Of a stretch of DNA of 64,000 nt, positions 9,643 through 22,840 are shown one piece after another. The stretch is from Pholiota molesta (lineage: Eukaryota > Basidiomycota > Agaricomycetes > Agaricales > Strophariaceae), in NCBI GenBank assembly GCA_014925825.1, contig JACGCK010000021.1:372001-436000 (forward strand), written 5' to 3'. The first letter of the stretch is position 1. Each line of letters starts with the position of its first letter. The notes beneath the pieces were generated by a model. It searched no databases. It was not told the DNA's origin and saw only the letters and a program-made list of their open reading frames with translations. A program made the position numbers and the translations under genes.

Positions 9643-11895
9643 TCATTCAGGCATCTGCGAATTCTCCCGCGAAGGCTGCAAAATACCCGACTCAAGACCT
9701 TGCTCTGTATCCCTCTCTCCACTCATTCCTGCGAGCGGAGCTTTATCCAAGCCCGTGTGAGTATCTCGTGCCTCTTCCGGCCCTAGTCCCCTCTCCACGT
9801 CGAATGTCTCATCATCACCTGTAACGATAATATCACTGTGCACGCGCCCCACCATTAACTCCAGATGCTGCCTAGGGCTCTGATTCGCTTTCTTCTCATC
9901 CAGTCTTTCATTCCTATCCGCTTCCGGGGCTACCGTGTCGCTCCCGTTACTCTCCTCCTTCTTCCTCACTGGATCCCTAGCCGTTCCGATCGTGACCACG
10001 CCCCCGCAGTTAGAAGGCCCTCTACGTTCATCAAATTCCCTCGCGCCCTTGGCTTGGGAAGAGGGCGCTCCGTGGCGGATGTACGACCGCGAATTCAGAT
10101 TGGCAAGGAGAGTATTGAAGTAGAGCGAACCAAGCGGAAAATCAAAAATGCAAAACCACAGATGGTACGGCGATACGGCGAGCTGTGGTTGTTCGAGTTC
10201 AGAACTATATTTTGGCACCGACAAGGGCCAGGCAGTAGAAAACGTACAAGGATCATCACGATTGTCGCGAAGAATGCGGTGAGCGATCCACTGCTCACCG
10301 TGACTATAAGCATGCGCTGTACAAGTTGCTTGGATCTAAAAAGAATTTATGGAAATTGAGCTCAACTGACGCTTATTTTTGATCACATTACGGAGAAGGG
10401 ACGAATAGACGCACTTGGTTAACCGTGGGGTCGTTGCCCGTAAAAGATAGACCATTCCAATGGCGATGAGGATATCTATCGTAGCGGCTAAGATTCGGAG
10501 TGCTTCGTTGAGCGCCTAACAGTATCATGAGGGCGTTAAAGAAGAATCTCGGAAGGTGGAGTCTCGCAAGGACTCACGGTTTCAACGGGTGTGGTGAGTG
10601 CGCTAAGATTTCGTCCATGATATCTACGGACCCACCATTATGAATACAAAATGCACAATTACGATCAGAGGGGAAGACTCACGATTTGACAATAAAAACT
10701 AGTAATCAAGTTTGGATTAGCGCCCATTGATGACGAAGTGCAGAGAATTTGAAGCATTGACATCAGAAACGCACCAATGATCACAGCTATCGAATTGGTT
10801 GGATGGTTTTTTTTTGGATTTCTTTAGGATTGGAGCAGCTCACTGATTTCGCCGCAAGCCAGGAGAACCTAGACGATTATACCCATACGATTAGCCTCCC
10901 CTCCTCAAATCTGGCTCCAACAAAAGCTTACTACAACAAGGAGGTACATCGCCATGTAAATCTTGCGTGAGCGTGTACCGACACTTCTTCCGACTACAAA
11001 GGCAAAACTTGATTCCTATTCGTAGATGTTGAGGTATAATAAACTTACAGAGATAGATTCGACGGGCAAGATACATCTGTACCGAGATAATCACGATGTG
11101 CTATAAAAGATAGTCAACCAATTATTCCAACATCAAGTTTTTCAACACAGTAAGCCTCACCCCGACCCAAATGTGGTGCTATTGTTCGCAAGACAAACAC
11201 TAAGTCAGAAAGCTGTACTGCAATGATGATATACACCGACCGTGATTCCCCTGTCATGAACTCGCAATCAGATTCAAAGAGAATGAAGTTCCGGACGTAC
11301 AGCTGCACCGCGGTCAAATTAATCAAATTACCCCATTTTTCGACGAAGGTATTCCATGCTTAAAAGGTTTGCCCTCAGTAGGTATCGGTGTCCGAATACA
11401 GTATTTGATTCTATTGATGGACTCACATCCGATTACCAGACAAATCTGATTTCCCGTTTCTGCGAGCCTGATGTAGGAAGTAGTTAGTTACACAAACTAA
11501 ACTACCCCGTTGAAGTTTGCTCACCAGAGAACTCCCACCTAAGGAAAGCGAGGGATCATCCTCTTGAATGAACAACCAACCAACACGCGAAATAATTGAA
11601 ATCGCTTACCATCGCCTTTGTGAACATTGGATCGCCCTCGCAGCTATGTGGTTTATAGTGAGCACGCAATGGTCGGATATGAGCCGACAAATCTTACTTC
11701 ATCGAATAAATAAATCTAACAATAATCAGATACGACAGCATCTCAAACATTGGCAACATGTACTCACACTTGCAGACATGACACGCCGTACAAAGTATAC
11801 GAGAAGATGAGTCCAAGCAGCACTCCTCCATAAGATGAAGTGATATCCAAACCAGTAGTTGCCGGAGCTGGAGCAGAAGTGGTATTCGAGGCCAT
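9643..11895 (-). CDS. DUF6534 multi-pass membrane protein
   Basis: A seven-helix-like membrane protein of unknown function, expanded in mushrooms. The start MASNTTSAPAPATTG at 11895 leads into the first helix YGGVLLGLIFSYTLYGVSCLQ. Small exons follow: GDPMFTKAM near 11600, the block WLAETGNQICLVIG near 11430-11470, FVEKWGNLINLTAVQL near 11300, VQMYLARRIYL near 11050-11090, and membrane segments through 10.6-10.8 kb. Well-defined 3' exons are 10415-10487 (DILIAIGMVYLL), 10248-10335 (VTVSSGSLTAFFATIVMIL) and 9643-10182. The last gives the diagnostic SLYFNTLLANLNSR and then a polar cytosolic tail of about 150 residues. Introns are many and short, and some internal exon borders (11.3-11.7 kb) are unresolved. 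Family assignment is firm; no function is known. Confidence 0.85.
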
Positions 11896-12637
11896 GCAGC
11901 TTAAATCTGGTATTGTGGAGGCTGCAGTGGTCGGCGTATGCATCTTCCATCGAACATCTCCCTTATAGCGGGTTTGGGCCGTGTATGTGTGTTTATCCGC
12001 TTTGCCTGCGTCGTCGAGAGGTATAATAGAATCGTGGTAAGACATGCCCCGTTACTGCTGCCTTCACGTACTGACATACTGTGCATAGTTCTTGGCGCTT
12101 ATCCCGTTCTACATTTCGCTCTATATATAGGAGGATATTTGAATGCGCTGCGATGTATAAATGACGATCTCGGAGAGGTGTGCATTGCACAATGCACATG
12201 TCTCGTGACAGGTGAACTTGGCCATCGCCAGGCCAGACTCCTGTCCGTGAGCAGATTATTTTCCTTGATTCTTTCTTCAGCATCGAATACGTTGGATGTT
12301 GATTTCCCGAGTTTGCCTATTCCTTATCGTAGAGATTTACTGTAGCTCCTGAAACGCCGAAAGCTTGTTCATTCAATTGATATAGAGTAGGGTACGAGAT
12401 AGAATTTGTGAACCGTCCACTAGATCGAAGATTTGATTCCGCGCTACCGCATCGTAAGCTCGTGACAAGTCTCGAGTTCAATAGCATATCTGGGGTGCGT
12501 TCAGGTGATTGGGTATCGGAAATGAGTAATGGTCATTCGTTACGCGTATACACAAGGAAGAAGCCTTCTACGATCTTCGAAAGTGTCAGAACTCAGGAAT
12601 ACAAATGCATACACAGTTGCGCCGACACAACGAAGCT
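11896..12637. other. Intergenic: upstream of the DUF6534 gene, downstream of the lipase
   Basis: Both neighbours are on the minus strand, so this should contain the DUF6534 promoter and the lipase 3' region. Several short open frames cross it, but none has domain-like content. Confidence 0.5.
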
Positions 12638-14123
12638 TCAGAAGCAGAATGGAGTCCCAACGAGAATTCCGAAATACTGAAAGTTGCGGATATAATCAGA
12701 TTTTAGGATTAGATAAAGACTCTCGAACGATGCGTACCGTTGTATGTGCTAAATTGACACCCTGAGAGGGAATCGATGCTGAACCATTAGGATCCTCGCC
12801 CTCAGGATCACATTTCATGGTGGTCTCTCCCGAATGAGGGGTAGTATATAGCCAATATTCGATTCCTAGGACCTTATAAGAAGAATAATTCACGCACGCG
12901 AGGCGAATATCTAGGGCAAACCGTGATGATGGTATCCCAACTGCCGTGGTATTATAGTCGGTACACTAATGAATCGTGAGCATGATATGTTTTTTGATCA
13001 AAGTACAATTACCCATCATTTCCATGAACCACTAGAAAGCCAAGTCACGTTCAACGACGTGTAATCAGAGAAGGACTATCAAACTCGCCTCTATAAGCAT
13101 CTTCACCAAAGGTGGCGTTGACATAATCCGAGAAGATCTTGTTCTTTGAAAACAAATTCGTTGAGATATTTCACTCGAAAAAAAAAAGATGAACTCACTC
13201 CAGTTCGAGGTGCTCCATACGAGTAAGTTCGCAGTAGCCTGATTAACAGTCCAACGTCATTTCTTTTATCTCTACAGCCAAATTTAGGTAACCGTACTAC
13301 TTACGTAGTCTTGAAAATTTGTTGCAATGAAACGGCTGCCAAAAGCGCCAAAGATCCACCCAGTGAATGTCCTGTAGTGACGATGGAGTATCCTGGATGT
13401 TCCGATAGCTGTTTTCCAATGGCATGTACGACTTCGGTGCCAATCGAATCCCAGCTATAGAGCGTAACACATCAGAATCAGGATCAGGATATTTTTCTCG
13501 TCATCAGATAGGCCTCACGCAACCAGAAACCCACTATGAACACGCGTTCCTGCTATGTAATGAAAAATATATTAGGTGCTAGTAGTACAATGCAGACACA
13601 ATTTGCTCACAGGGAAGTTTTACGCCGGGGAACTCGAAAGGAACTAAGAGAACCTGAGCATTAATGATCATGTCGGTGACTGACGCGCTTTAAATAAATA
13701 GAACGCTTCAGCGAAGAGGTCGTCCACAAATAAGTGAGCAAAAATAAACCTTCCCCTTAGGGCCACGATAATCTCCTTGCGACTATCATCTCGAGCAATA
13801 AATCCGTGTACATCTGTCAGGGTATTCGTGAACTATCTTGCACAGGGAGAAATAGTCCTATGGCATTGAGAATTTGGCGTCTCCCTTGGCCAACCAATTT
13901 ATATATGCACCTCGATGACAAGATGATTCCCATTTGGGCGAAGGCATAGTGGAGTGTATACCGAAGTGGCATACTTGAAATAGTAGACCAAGCTCTCGAA
14001 TAGCTCTAGAAGATGACGATGGGTCAGCGACTGCATGGGCGACGTGGAAAGGAACCCAAGTTCCAGTTGCCAACCCCTCGAAATTGACTTGGAATGAACA
14101 TTGCTTTCGTTCCGAGTATGCAT
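12638..14123 (-). CDS. Class 3 lipase (alpha/beta hydrolase)
   Basis: Triacylglycerol lipase/feruloyl-esterase-type enzyme (Lipase_3), probably acting on esters outside the cell. Exons from 5' to 3': 13911-14123 (YYFKYATSVYTPLCLRPNG), 13750-13832 (DVHGFIARDDSRKEIIVALRG), 13611-13687, 13519-13552 (GTRVHSGFLVA), 13305-13454 (with the nucleophile elbow GHSLGG near 13356-13372), 13199-13238 (TYSYGAPRTG), 13089-13143, 13013-13031 (VVHGNDG, a likely catalytic Asp region), 12922-12965 (LGYHHH, a likely catalytic His region), 12738-12865 (GEDPNGSASIPSQGVNLAH) and 12638-12676. With the ATG at 14123 this gives 293 residues. No clear signal peptide is visible, so the true first exon may lie in 14.1-14.3 kb. 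The intron after 13089 uses a GC donor. Confidence 0.88.
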
Positions 14124-14598
14124 CGATACTGGATATCAGATCGTGTATGAGCCCGTTCGGTTCTTCAAAAACAAGGATGGAGCACAAAACGTTTGAGTTC
14201 AAGAGAGGTGTTGTAGTATTGTTCAAGTTGACAGCTTCAATGCTGCAGTGACCCATTGGTATTATGATCCGAAGTTAGATCGGCGTTTGAATACTCTGAG
14301 TCTTGGACTTAGCTCGACGAGTCTGTGACTTTGCTCTCATCATTCCTCTGAATGCAATAAATATTCCATGCCCCGCAATGCGCATGCTCGTCATGGCTTT
14401 CCCTCAGAAAACATGCAGCTAATGAATCCATTGCAAAGCGGTATATAAGTATGCATTTATATATATGAATCAATGACGGATAGAGGGTACAACAGACATG
14501 AAACCAAAGATCCAAAAGATGGAAGATATATAGCGAGAATGCCTAAAGTCGAAAACCAGGACAGAGGATCACAATTCAACGCTCCGAGTGAGTCAACC

Positions 14599-17500
14599 TC
14601 AAAAGCCAGGAACCCTCGCACTCCTCCTCGTCCTGCTGCCAATGCTCCCAGGCTTGGAGCCTGCTTCCTCCTCGCCTCCCGACTGACTCTTCAGCAAACT
14701 CATCAACCTTCGCTTCTCATCCCTCTGGCCTGGGTCTTCATACATCACGCGCATACTCTCCTCCTGCGATCGCGTGCTGCTGCTACCTCCGCTTATACTG
14801 AGGTCGTCATAGGTAGATGACGCGAAGGCGGCTTCTTTAAAGGCCTGAGGAAGACCCGCGTTAGGATTTGTTTTTTGTGTGGTGTTATTACTATTGGATG
14901 ATCCACCGCTTTGTTCGCCGATCTTGTTGTGGGACGGTTGCCTCGACTGGGGCTACAGAAATGGAGCAGAAATTAGCAACAATAAACGCAAAAAAGAAGA
15001 GAAAAAAATCAAGAAGGAAAAACGAACCTTCCTCTGAGGCCGCGCCCTCTTGCCACCCCGTCCTGCCCCTTGTCCAACCGCCCCTGTTCCCTCAGCCGCG
15101 CCGCCGCTACCACTCTCTCCACCCTCTGGCGCCGGCCGCTTCCCCAACAACGTCGTAATACTCTCCTGCAGCGCCTTCGTCGCCTGCGGATCAATCTTCA
15201 CCGGGGACAGCGACGCCCTGCTCGACGTCCGCACCAGCCCGGGCGGCGCCTTCATCGGCGACGGCGACTTGGACGACGGCACGCGCGCCGCCGCGAGCTC
15301 CGCCGCCGAGCGCCCTTGGCGCCGGGCGATCGACGCGCTGAAGTCGAACGAGCCTTCTGGGTGCAGTTCGCGCTCGCGCGCGGGCTTCTGCGCTTCCACG
15401 AGGCTTTCGCTGAAGGATCCCGCGGCGGTGGCGATGAAAGAGCGGGCGGGGGTGATGATGGAGGAGGGGTGGGGGATGTAGGAGCCGCCGAGGGTGTGGT
15501 TCGGCAGTCCGAATGTGTAGTGCTCTGATTCAGGTGGATCGGGGAGGATGATGGTGGATTGCCGTTCCAATGTATTTGCTTTCTTGGAAGATGAACCCGG
15601 GGGTGTTGTTTGCTTCTGAACGGGCTGGTGCTCGGGCGGGGTGTCTCCAAGAAGATTATTTTACATGAGGATAAATCATGAAAATTGAATCAAAAGAAAC
15701 ATACTGGTGATATCATTCATCCGAGCATCCGCTTCAACGTCCATCGCATTTCCATCTCCATCCTGCACCACACCCACCTCACCTCGATCAACCGCCTTCC
15801 CCTTCCCTTTCACATCTTTCCTTCTCTCCGCCTCCACGTCCACGTCCATCCCATCGCCGTCCACTCTCGGAGGCAGGAACGACCCAGGCACCACAAACCC
15901 ATGCACCGGCGGTATCACCCCGGTCGTCGCCACCGCCCTAATCCACTGCATCCCCACCGTCGGGATCTCCCACTCGCGCGCCTTGTCGAACTTCAGCCCA
16001 GTACCTGACGGGCAGAGCAGGTGCGTGGAACGCCGAGTGAATGTGGGCGCTAAGGTTATACCTGCGAGAATAGGATGAGAAGTTGCGGAGGCTAATGATG
16101 ATTTGAGTCTTACCGAGAGCGCGGAAGAGCCGTTTGAGTGCATGGCTTTCGGACTGGTCAAACCCAGAGATGGAAAGAACAACATCCTCGGCAGCTAATA
16201 TCAGGGTAGCGTAATGGATAACGAGCCCACTTGTAATAGTTTGAGCACAACGCACCTGGTACAGGGATGTCAATCCCTAGAGGCACGAATGCAACCTGTT
16301 CTTCAGGCGCACATATTCGATCCTCATAAATACACTGCTCGAGCCAACAATCTGTGCGATACTTTCGTCGCAGAGCTTCATCTTCCTCCATGCGGTAGAA
16401 TTTACTCCCTCTGCGCAACACAACGATGATCAGCGAAAATGACCAACAAAATAAGAACAATGCCAAAGCAAAATGCATGGAAAGAAAAGAAAATGAGTGC
16501 ACTTACGTGACTAGTCGCACAATAATGAAATCCACCTCCTCATCCTCATCAGTCGACATCACACCCCCAAGTGGCTCCACCGCATTCCGCACTACAGCGC
16601 CCTTCGCTTCGCCTAGCGCCCGCACACGCTTGCCCGCAAAGATCTGCGGCCTCGCAGCAGAAGATCCAGATCCAGAGCCATTAGGAACGCCGACGCTCTC
16701 TTCGCCTCGTTTCTCTCCCAAACTCACAGCCGCACCCACTTTAGAAGGCCCAGCTTGTGCATTACTCGACGACGCCGTCCGTCTGAACGGCACCTGGCGC
16801 GCACTTCCCGGCTCCTTCGGCGGCGCAAACGAATTCGCCCTTCGGAACGACGCTATCACACTCCTCGCCGCCCCGAACTGCCGCCGCTCCGGCGACTCCG
16901 GGGGCGGCAGTGCCAGCTTCTTCCCCGCTGCTCCAGCGCCAGCTGGGGGTGCCTTTGACGGGCTGAGGATGACTTCGCCGTCGGTGATCTGGTACCCGCG
17001 GCGCTCGAGGAGGCCGCCCCAGAGCTGGAGCATGACGTCGGGCAGGACGTTGGCGAAGGCTTGTTCTTCTTCGGCGTCGTCTGCGTTGGCTGGGGCGGCG
17101 TTGTTGGGTTTGGGCGGCTTGGGCGGGAGGGATGGGGAGGGCGCCTCGTCGTGCTGTGACGACGAGACGGTGGAAGAGGGCGGAAAAGGACTGCTGCGTG
17201 CTGTATGGTGTTCAGTATTTGAAATCAAGATAGGTCCAAGCACAAACCTTCTGCTAACGTTTTCCGTTCTGGACGGGGCCGTCGTACTTGATACGTAGCT
17301 TCGTCAAAGCGCCCTCCAAAGTCCAACGAGTCCCAGAACCACTCTTCCCATACGAGGTGGATCTTGGCTTCACCCCGAGCATTGAATTTCTCTGCATAGC
17401 GCATCTTCTCCGTGTCCTCGTCACCAGAGCACAGCAAATGCGTTACGCGCACCGGGCGCTCGAGATCCTTCAGATACGCGCCGTCATGCTGCCTTACTAG

Positions 17501-18207
17501 TTTGTTAATCTGCGTCCGGCGTGTGATATCGGTGATGCCTGACGGACATACGATCACTCCAGAGAATATGGGTAATCGGTGCTGTTCCACGCTCTGTCGC
17601 GAAGATGAGGACATCAGAACCGCGCTGTGAGGTAGCACACACCTTGTGAATATCGACGTCGTCGCCCTTGAGCCATATCTGATAGTTCTCCGTGATCCAT
17701 GAAGGCTTGACGATCGGTATCTTGCGCTCGAGGGCACACTAACAAAAGGTCAGCCAAATAACCTGAAGTAACCGTAGGAACGCACCGTGTATTTTGCACC
17801 CCCATGGTCTACTGCTACGAGGTGAGTAACGCGGTCCGTAAATGCAGGCGTACATATCGCGCCGAGTTCCACCGCTTGTTTGAACAGCGTCGGCTATCGT
17901 GGTGGTCACTATCCCGCTGGCAGCATTTCATCCAAAAACACGCACCTTGTCCGGAACCCCAGTAGCACATATAGCTATCCCTTTCATAGGCCGTGGGCAT
18001 GCGTCGTATAACGTTGCATCATCGCTATCCAGTTGGGTATCCTGCGCCCAGCAACTCTCCACTATTGGTCGCGAGTATGCCCCTTTGTCCGCAGGACGAA
18101 GCTTGACGTTGGGAACCTATAAACGCGCAGAATCTGTGAGCTATTCAAGTTTGTATAGATGCATAGTCAAGAAATACCTTGTTCGATTTGTTTCCGCGTC
18201 GTCGCAT
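14599..18207 (-). CDS. BRCT-repeat replication/checkpoint scaffold, Dpb11/Rad4/TopBP1-like
   Basis: Homolog of budding yeast Dpb11, fission yeast Rad4/Cut5 and animal TopBP1. These are nuclear scaffolds that link CDK-phosphorylated Sld proteins and checkpoint kinases to replication origins and DNA damage. Eleven exons (18178-18207, 17946-18116, 17786-17893, 17643-17738, 17248-17593, 16507-17200, 16256-16410, 16114-16194, 15705-16061, 15028-15644, 14599-14952) sum to exactly 1,002 residues. BRCT 1 spans exons 2-4 (GIAICATGVPDK to IVKPSWITENYQIW). BRCT 2 follows (LPIFSGVIVCPSGITD to VWEEWFWDSL). Further BRCT units lie in exons 6-9 (LAAEDVVLSISGFDQSES; THLLCPSGTGLKFDKA; GMQWIRAV). The tail is Ser/Pro-rich and ends in a basic RRSARVPGF. 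The ten-residue first exon is basic (MRRRGNKSNK). Confidence 0.9.
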
Positions 18208-18796
18208 TCTGATAACGCGTCGAAAGCACGACCAGCATTGCAATGTTTACAATGTTTAGAAACAAGTTGTCATTGCCTTAGGGCCGGCTTTTACGCGCCA
18301 AATTAGTCATGTGACAGTAATTATGATTCGTCCATTAACCATTGTCCAATTGAATTTTAGCCTGATGAAGTTGACGAACCTGGCTTTTCCAGAGAAAAAA
18401 AAATTGTCCGGCATGGCTATCCGAATAAAGAGCTGGTATGTATGTGAATTTGGATCCACTTGTTTTTGCCAACGTAATAAATATTTTATAGCCTCATAGT
18501 AGTATGCTCCTAATGCTTTCAGCCTTGTAACTTACTTCAATCAAGGAAAGGATGTTTTCTGCGAGCATGCACATGGTAGCCAATATGCAGGGTATAATGT
18601 CCTGGTAAAGAAACAACGAATGCGATATCACCACCAAAAAGATGGACATAAAAACGAGGCCCAGTTGAGCCGATCAAACGTATAAAGATAACAACAGGTA
18701 AACATGTACAGATAAAGTCGCCAGGCGGAATGAAAGGAAAGAACATTAATCAGATATGTCAACGATATATGAGAAAAAAAAGAAAAAATGCAAGAA
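18208..18796. other. Intergenic, tandem minus-strand genes on both sides
   Basis: Contains the promoter of the BRCT scaffold gene at the left side and the 3' flank of the next minus-strand gene at the right. No coding signal seen. Confidence 0.5.
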
Positions 18797-20230
18797 TCAA
18801 GAGTGCCCCTTCCGCACAGGCTCGAACCGCGTCGAATTGAACATCGTAGCACTCCGCGACACCGCCCCACTCTCATGTTCCCTCGCACTAGCGCCCCCAA
18901 ACGCCGACGCACTAAACGCCGACGGCGCACCCGACTCCGGCCCACGCGCCCGCGCGGGCTCCAGCCTCGACGCAAACGTCGTATTCCGCGACACCGACGC
19001 ACCCCCATCGCCCGTCCCATGCCCATGGCTCTGCGCCGAGCTCGACCCCGCGCGCACGCGCGGCCCAGCAGGGGCGGTGGACATGCGCACCGGCTCGAAT
19101 TTTATAATCGGCGGATGGTGCTTCACCGCCGCGGCACCGCTCGGAGACGCAGCCGCATCGTACTCGCCGCCGTGACCTTGAGACGAAGAGGAAGCGCGTT
19201 TAGAAATCAAGAGCGTATTGGAAAACGCGGGAGAGGCCCGACCATGTGCATCGCCCTCGCTCCGGGCGTACCCCCCCTCGAAATCAGGCTGTGTGGTGAA
19301 CGACCCGTGCGCGACGCTGGGAAGCATCCGCATCGGGACCGCGACCTCGTCCGTGCGCGGCGAGACAGGAGAGGATTGTTGGTACGAGTCCTGTGTGTAC
19401 GCGGCGCGCGTGTCGATCACATCGGGGTCTTCATCCACTGGGTGGATTGAAGGGATGGGCTTGGACCCGTAGAAATTTTGTCTCATATCCCTGGTTCGAC
19501 GTCCTAAGAAGATGCTGATGCCCAAGAATATTAGGAAGGAAAGGGCGCCGAATGTTATTCCTAGCCCCATCGAGAGACGGGTTGTTCTTGCAGATTGCAC
19601 TGGAGGAAGGAGGTTGGGAAGCCCAAGTAAAGGATTTGTGCCAGTAGGTGGGGCCTGTGTTACATTTCCCGATGGCGCAGTGGCATTGCTTGCAAGTTGT
19701 GTGATACTGATCAGAAAACGTGAGTCCCAGATATTATGATCAAGAACTGCACACTACTCACATAAAGGCATCGACATTCAGCGTCCTACTCCCATTATTC
19801 GGACGAAGCTCTAACAGGTGTTGTGTGTTATTCAGATCTACCGCGCTCCATATGACCGTACTAGCACTAGTATTGCTCGATGTCCCAGCAGGAGCCGAAA
19901 GGTTTACGCCCTGCGTCTCCACCCCGTCGAGCGTAAAACCCATAAAGTCTCCAGGGAAGTACGGCGACATATAGTAGACACCCACACCTATCACGAAGCG
20001 CGGATGAGCAACATACACACTCATACAGGGCCGTTCCACTTACCAGTGAAAGACAAACTAGCAGACGGCGTCACCGATTTATTGCTACTCGTACAGAACC
20101 TATACGAGCCGCCCACCCCCTGCCCCTCGCTCACCGTCCATCCCGACCCATTACAAAGTGGCGGACTATAGAGAATCTGCGCGGCCGTCGAGTTCGCGCC
20201 ATCATCAATCGTGACGTTCTGCAAGCTCAT
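18797..20230 (-). CDS. Single-pass membrane protein with Ser-rich cytosolic tail
   Basis: Three exons (20044-20230, 19762-19987, 18797-19706) give 440 residues. The N-terminal part starts MSLQNVTIDDGANST and contains several N-glycosylation sequons, a beta-rich ectodomain and one helix (GITFGALSFLIFLGISIFL) in the first third of exon 3. A basic stop-transfer GRRTRD follows, then a long Ser/Ala/Pro-rich cytosolic region. This layout (short beta-sandwich-like ectodomain, TM, disordered tail) is common in mushroom genomes and has no assigned function. No classical signal peptide precedes the ectodomain, so the start or an upstream exon is uncertain. The gene at 24.7-27.8 kb has a similar general layout. 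Confidence 0.8.
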
Positions 20231-20953
20231 GTTGCTTAGCGTGGAGACGCAACGAGCATGCGTGTGCGAGAGCACCGACGATGGTGGGGATAGGAGAAGG
20301 AGGCGCCTGGTGACCGTCTGTTTTGAGGTACGTCCCCACAGGGAATCAACTCCGTTTTTTCCAATTTACCCCATCTCATGTGCTCCTTAGGAGTCTTGGA
20401 ACTCCTGCCAAGGGTGTGTGAAAGATTGCTTGCACGTTCCAAGAATAGCGAGGGCTATTGAAACGCGTCTGATCTAGGCCTATTTTTGGGGATGTCCACT
20501 GATGCGTCCATGTGCTCAATATTCTATGTACTGATCACTAATCCTCCGCGGCCGCATATGAGGACGTCGTCTCATATAGACAGTCGGGCCTCCTTGAACG
20601 TTTGAAAATCTTTGGGTTAGAAGACATCGAACTTCTGTCATGTATGATTGCAAGTGAACTTATTGAAGTACTGGATCACTTAATACATGATAATGTCACA
20701 TCAACTTCCATGTTCAACGTTCATTGTCCAACACATTGCAGGCGGTCGGAATGCTTGCTATTCCATCCTTGACGACAGCCATCATTGATCATCGGCCAAT
20801 ACTTAAGCGCTGGTGAAGCGCGGGGATTGTCGACCATGTACTTACTTGAAGTCTTGAACACCATAAAAAAGCACTCAGCAATAACGTTGGCAAACATATA
20901 AACTTAACTTCGAAACCCGACCTGTTTCAGAAAGCTTGCTCGATAACATGTAC
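20231..20953. other. Intergenic, no gene seen
   Basis: Lies between two minus-strand genes and should hold the promoter of the single-pass membrane protein. It includes a NotI-like gcggccgc near 20550. No domain-bearing frame. Confidence 0.5.
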
Positions 20954-22840
20954 TTAGCACGGAGCGCAAAAGAGCGCAAAGCGAGGCCGTGAGTAAAACG
21001 CACGGGAACATTCTTCAACATCAGACCTGCGAACATGTATCATTTCTACATGACACCGGCGCAATACATAAACGCACATATCTATAATTACCGTTCCGAA
21101 AATTTGCCGCCCAAAACCAGGCCCAAACTCACCAATACCACCCCGCCGTCCTCAAATCCACTCTTGGGTCCACAAACATCCCCGTCGGCACCATTGGATC
21201 GATCATAAACGCCAACGACCAAGCAAACCACAGCGCCACCCACACATACCCCACCCCTCTCATCCACACCGGCGCGCGGCACCTCGCCGCCGACGCTCCG
21301 ACTCCATAGGAAGAAGACACATCCAACTCTGGATTACCATTACCATTACTATTACTATTACCTTTCGCCGTGGGGTTGTAACTTTGTGGTTTGGGCTGTG
21401 TGAGTGACGTAGCGAAGCGCCAGAGGGCGGCGGCGAGCGTTTCGCCGGCGATCGCCAGGGGTTGGAGGGTGAAGAAGGTGAAGGCGCCGTAGCCGGGTCT
21501 GCCTAGGAGCATCACTTCGCCGCCGATGTGGATGGTACCGGACATGAGGAAGGCGGTGCAGAGCCAAATCAGCTTGGAGAATGTATCGGAACGAGCAGTA
21601 GAATTCATTTTCCGTGCTTCAGGTGTGCATCGCTGTTTGAGGAGAGCAGGGCCCGGGGTGACAACCGTTGCAAACGCGCGTAGTGGCTGTACGGAAATAC
21701 GGGTTCGAGAATCTGAGTTAATGGCCTTGAATACGGATACACCCATTATGCACTGACCTTTCGCAGCATCTGATGCCATGTATATCTGAGTAAATCATGA
21801 CAATCTCTTCGAGATGCGCGAAGTTACATTCAGGACGTACCTCCAAAATCGAGCCACGCTCCAGGCTTGCAGAGGCGATCCAAACAAGTTCGGCCACCTA
21901 TCAGGCGCCGAATACCCCATCCCAACCACAAGCGCAGATAGGAGACAATGCATCGAATTGATCCTTGCATATCCCGCCCCAGCAAAGGCACCCACTCCCA
22001 GCGCACGCCAGATAAAGGGTGCGCCTGTAAGACCACCTGAGTTGTAGGTCAAGAATGGATTCGAAGCGTTCATGGTATACGCCACGCATTCCAGTATCAT
22101 AGAAAAAACAGCGCGTTTCAGCTGCCTCAAAACGAACGCCCGACGTGGTGTAGAGGAAGGGACGCGTGGTGGTGTGCAACGCGATTCATGTGCCCAGCCA
22201 ATTCCGCGGGGATTGACATAGAGGTGCAAAGCCCATCTGATTCGCTTTTTCAGCGGCGCGCTCGTGACGGTGCCCGCCTGGCGATGGTATACGTCTTGCA
22301 AGGTATCGGGGTGAGCGAGGAAAACGACGCTGATTGAGTTCAGCAGTTGCGTTAAAATTGCCGATCCTAGTCCGAGGTCCACAGCGGGATTTCCGGTCGT
22401 CGTTTTGGTGACCAGGTAGTGGGATATCCAGACGAGAACGCAGAACGTGCCGTACTGTATGGCCTTTGGTGTTCCTGGGACGATGGCGGCAATGAGTCCG
22501 AGCTGGAAAGCCCCATACAGTGGTCCGTTGAATGGCTCTCTGGTATCTGCCATCGGGGCTTCGTAGCTCAAGCTAGTAAAAGATACCACGTCTGCAGCAC
22601 TGCGCCTCAGCTTTCAAGCGCGTTCGAGCCTTGATGTACTCACCAAGTGCCAAGTCCACTATACACCAGCTGAGACCGATTGAGAGAAAAGAAGGCCACG
22701 AGGAACGTCGAGACGGAGCCCCGTTTCGTTTGGACTCTGACGCGACTGCTGAGAGTCGTCAACCAAAATGAAATTTGGCTTCCGATTAACGGGCGTTGAT
22801 CATATTGATCAGGGGTGGCGGCTGCAAGGACGTAATGCAT
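20954..22840 (-). CDS. MBOAT wax-synthase-like acyltransferase
   Basis: Membrane-bound O-acyltransferase of the wax synthase type (MBOAT_2), expected to transfer acyl groups to alcohol acceptors in the ER. In mushrooms such genes occur both as stand-alone loci and in terpenoid clusters. Exons 22644-22840, 21841-22572, 21758-21785, 21133-21686 and 20954-21026 total 527 residues in frame. Diagnostic blocks are GIGWAHESRC, then RWPNLFGSPLQAWSVARFW joined across an intron to YTWHQMLRK (the WHQ motif). The conserved His sits in FLMSGTIHIGGEVML, followed by C-terminal membrane helices (YVWVALWFAWSLAFM). The 28-base exon encoding TWHQML is supported by splice signals and frame. The last exon is the least certain. 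Confidence 0.85.

Noticed and set aside
15050..15528. Plus-strand ORFs of 143 and 152 codons
   Set aside because: Reverse-strand shadows of exon 10 of the BRCT gene.
16426..17298. Long plus-strand ORF of 290 codons opposite the BRCT gene
   Set aside because: It is antisense to exon 6 of the BRCT scaffold (16507-17200). GC-rich coding DNA leaves the reverse strand open, and the product has no domain.
20954..22840. Calling the MBOAT gene a terpene-cluster acetyltransferase
   Set aside because: The family is large in mushrooms and the neighbours are housekeeping genes, so no pathway can be assigned.
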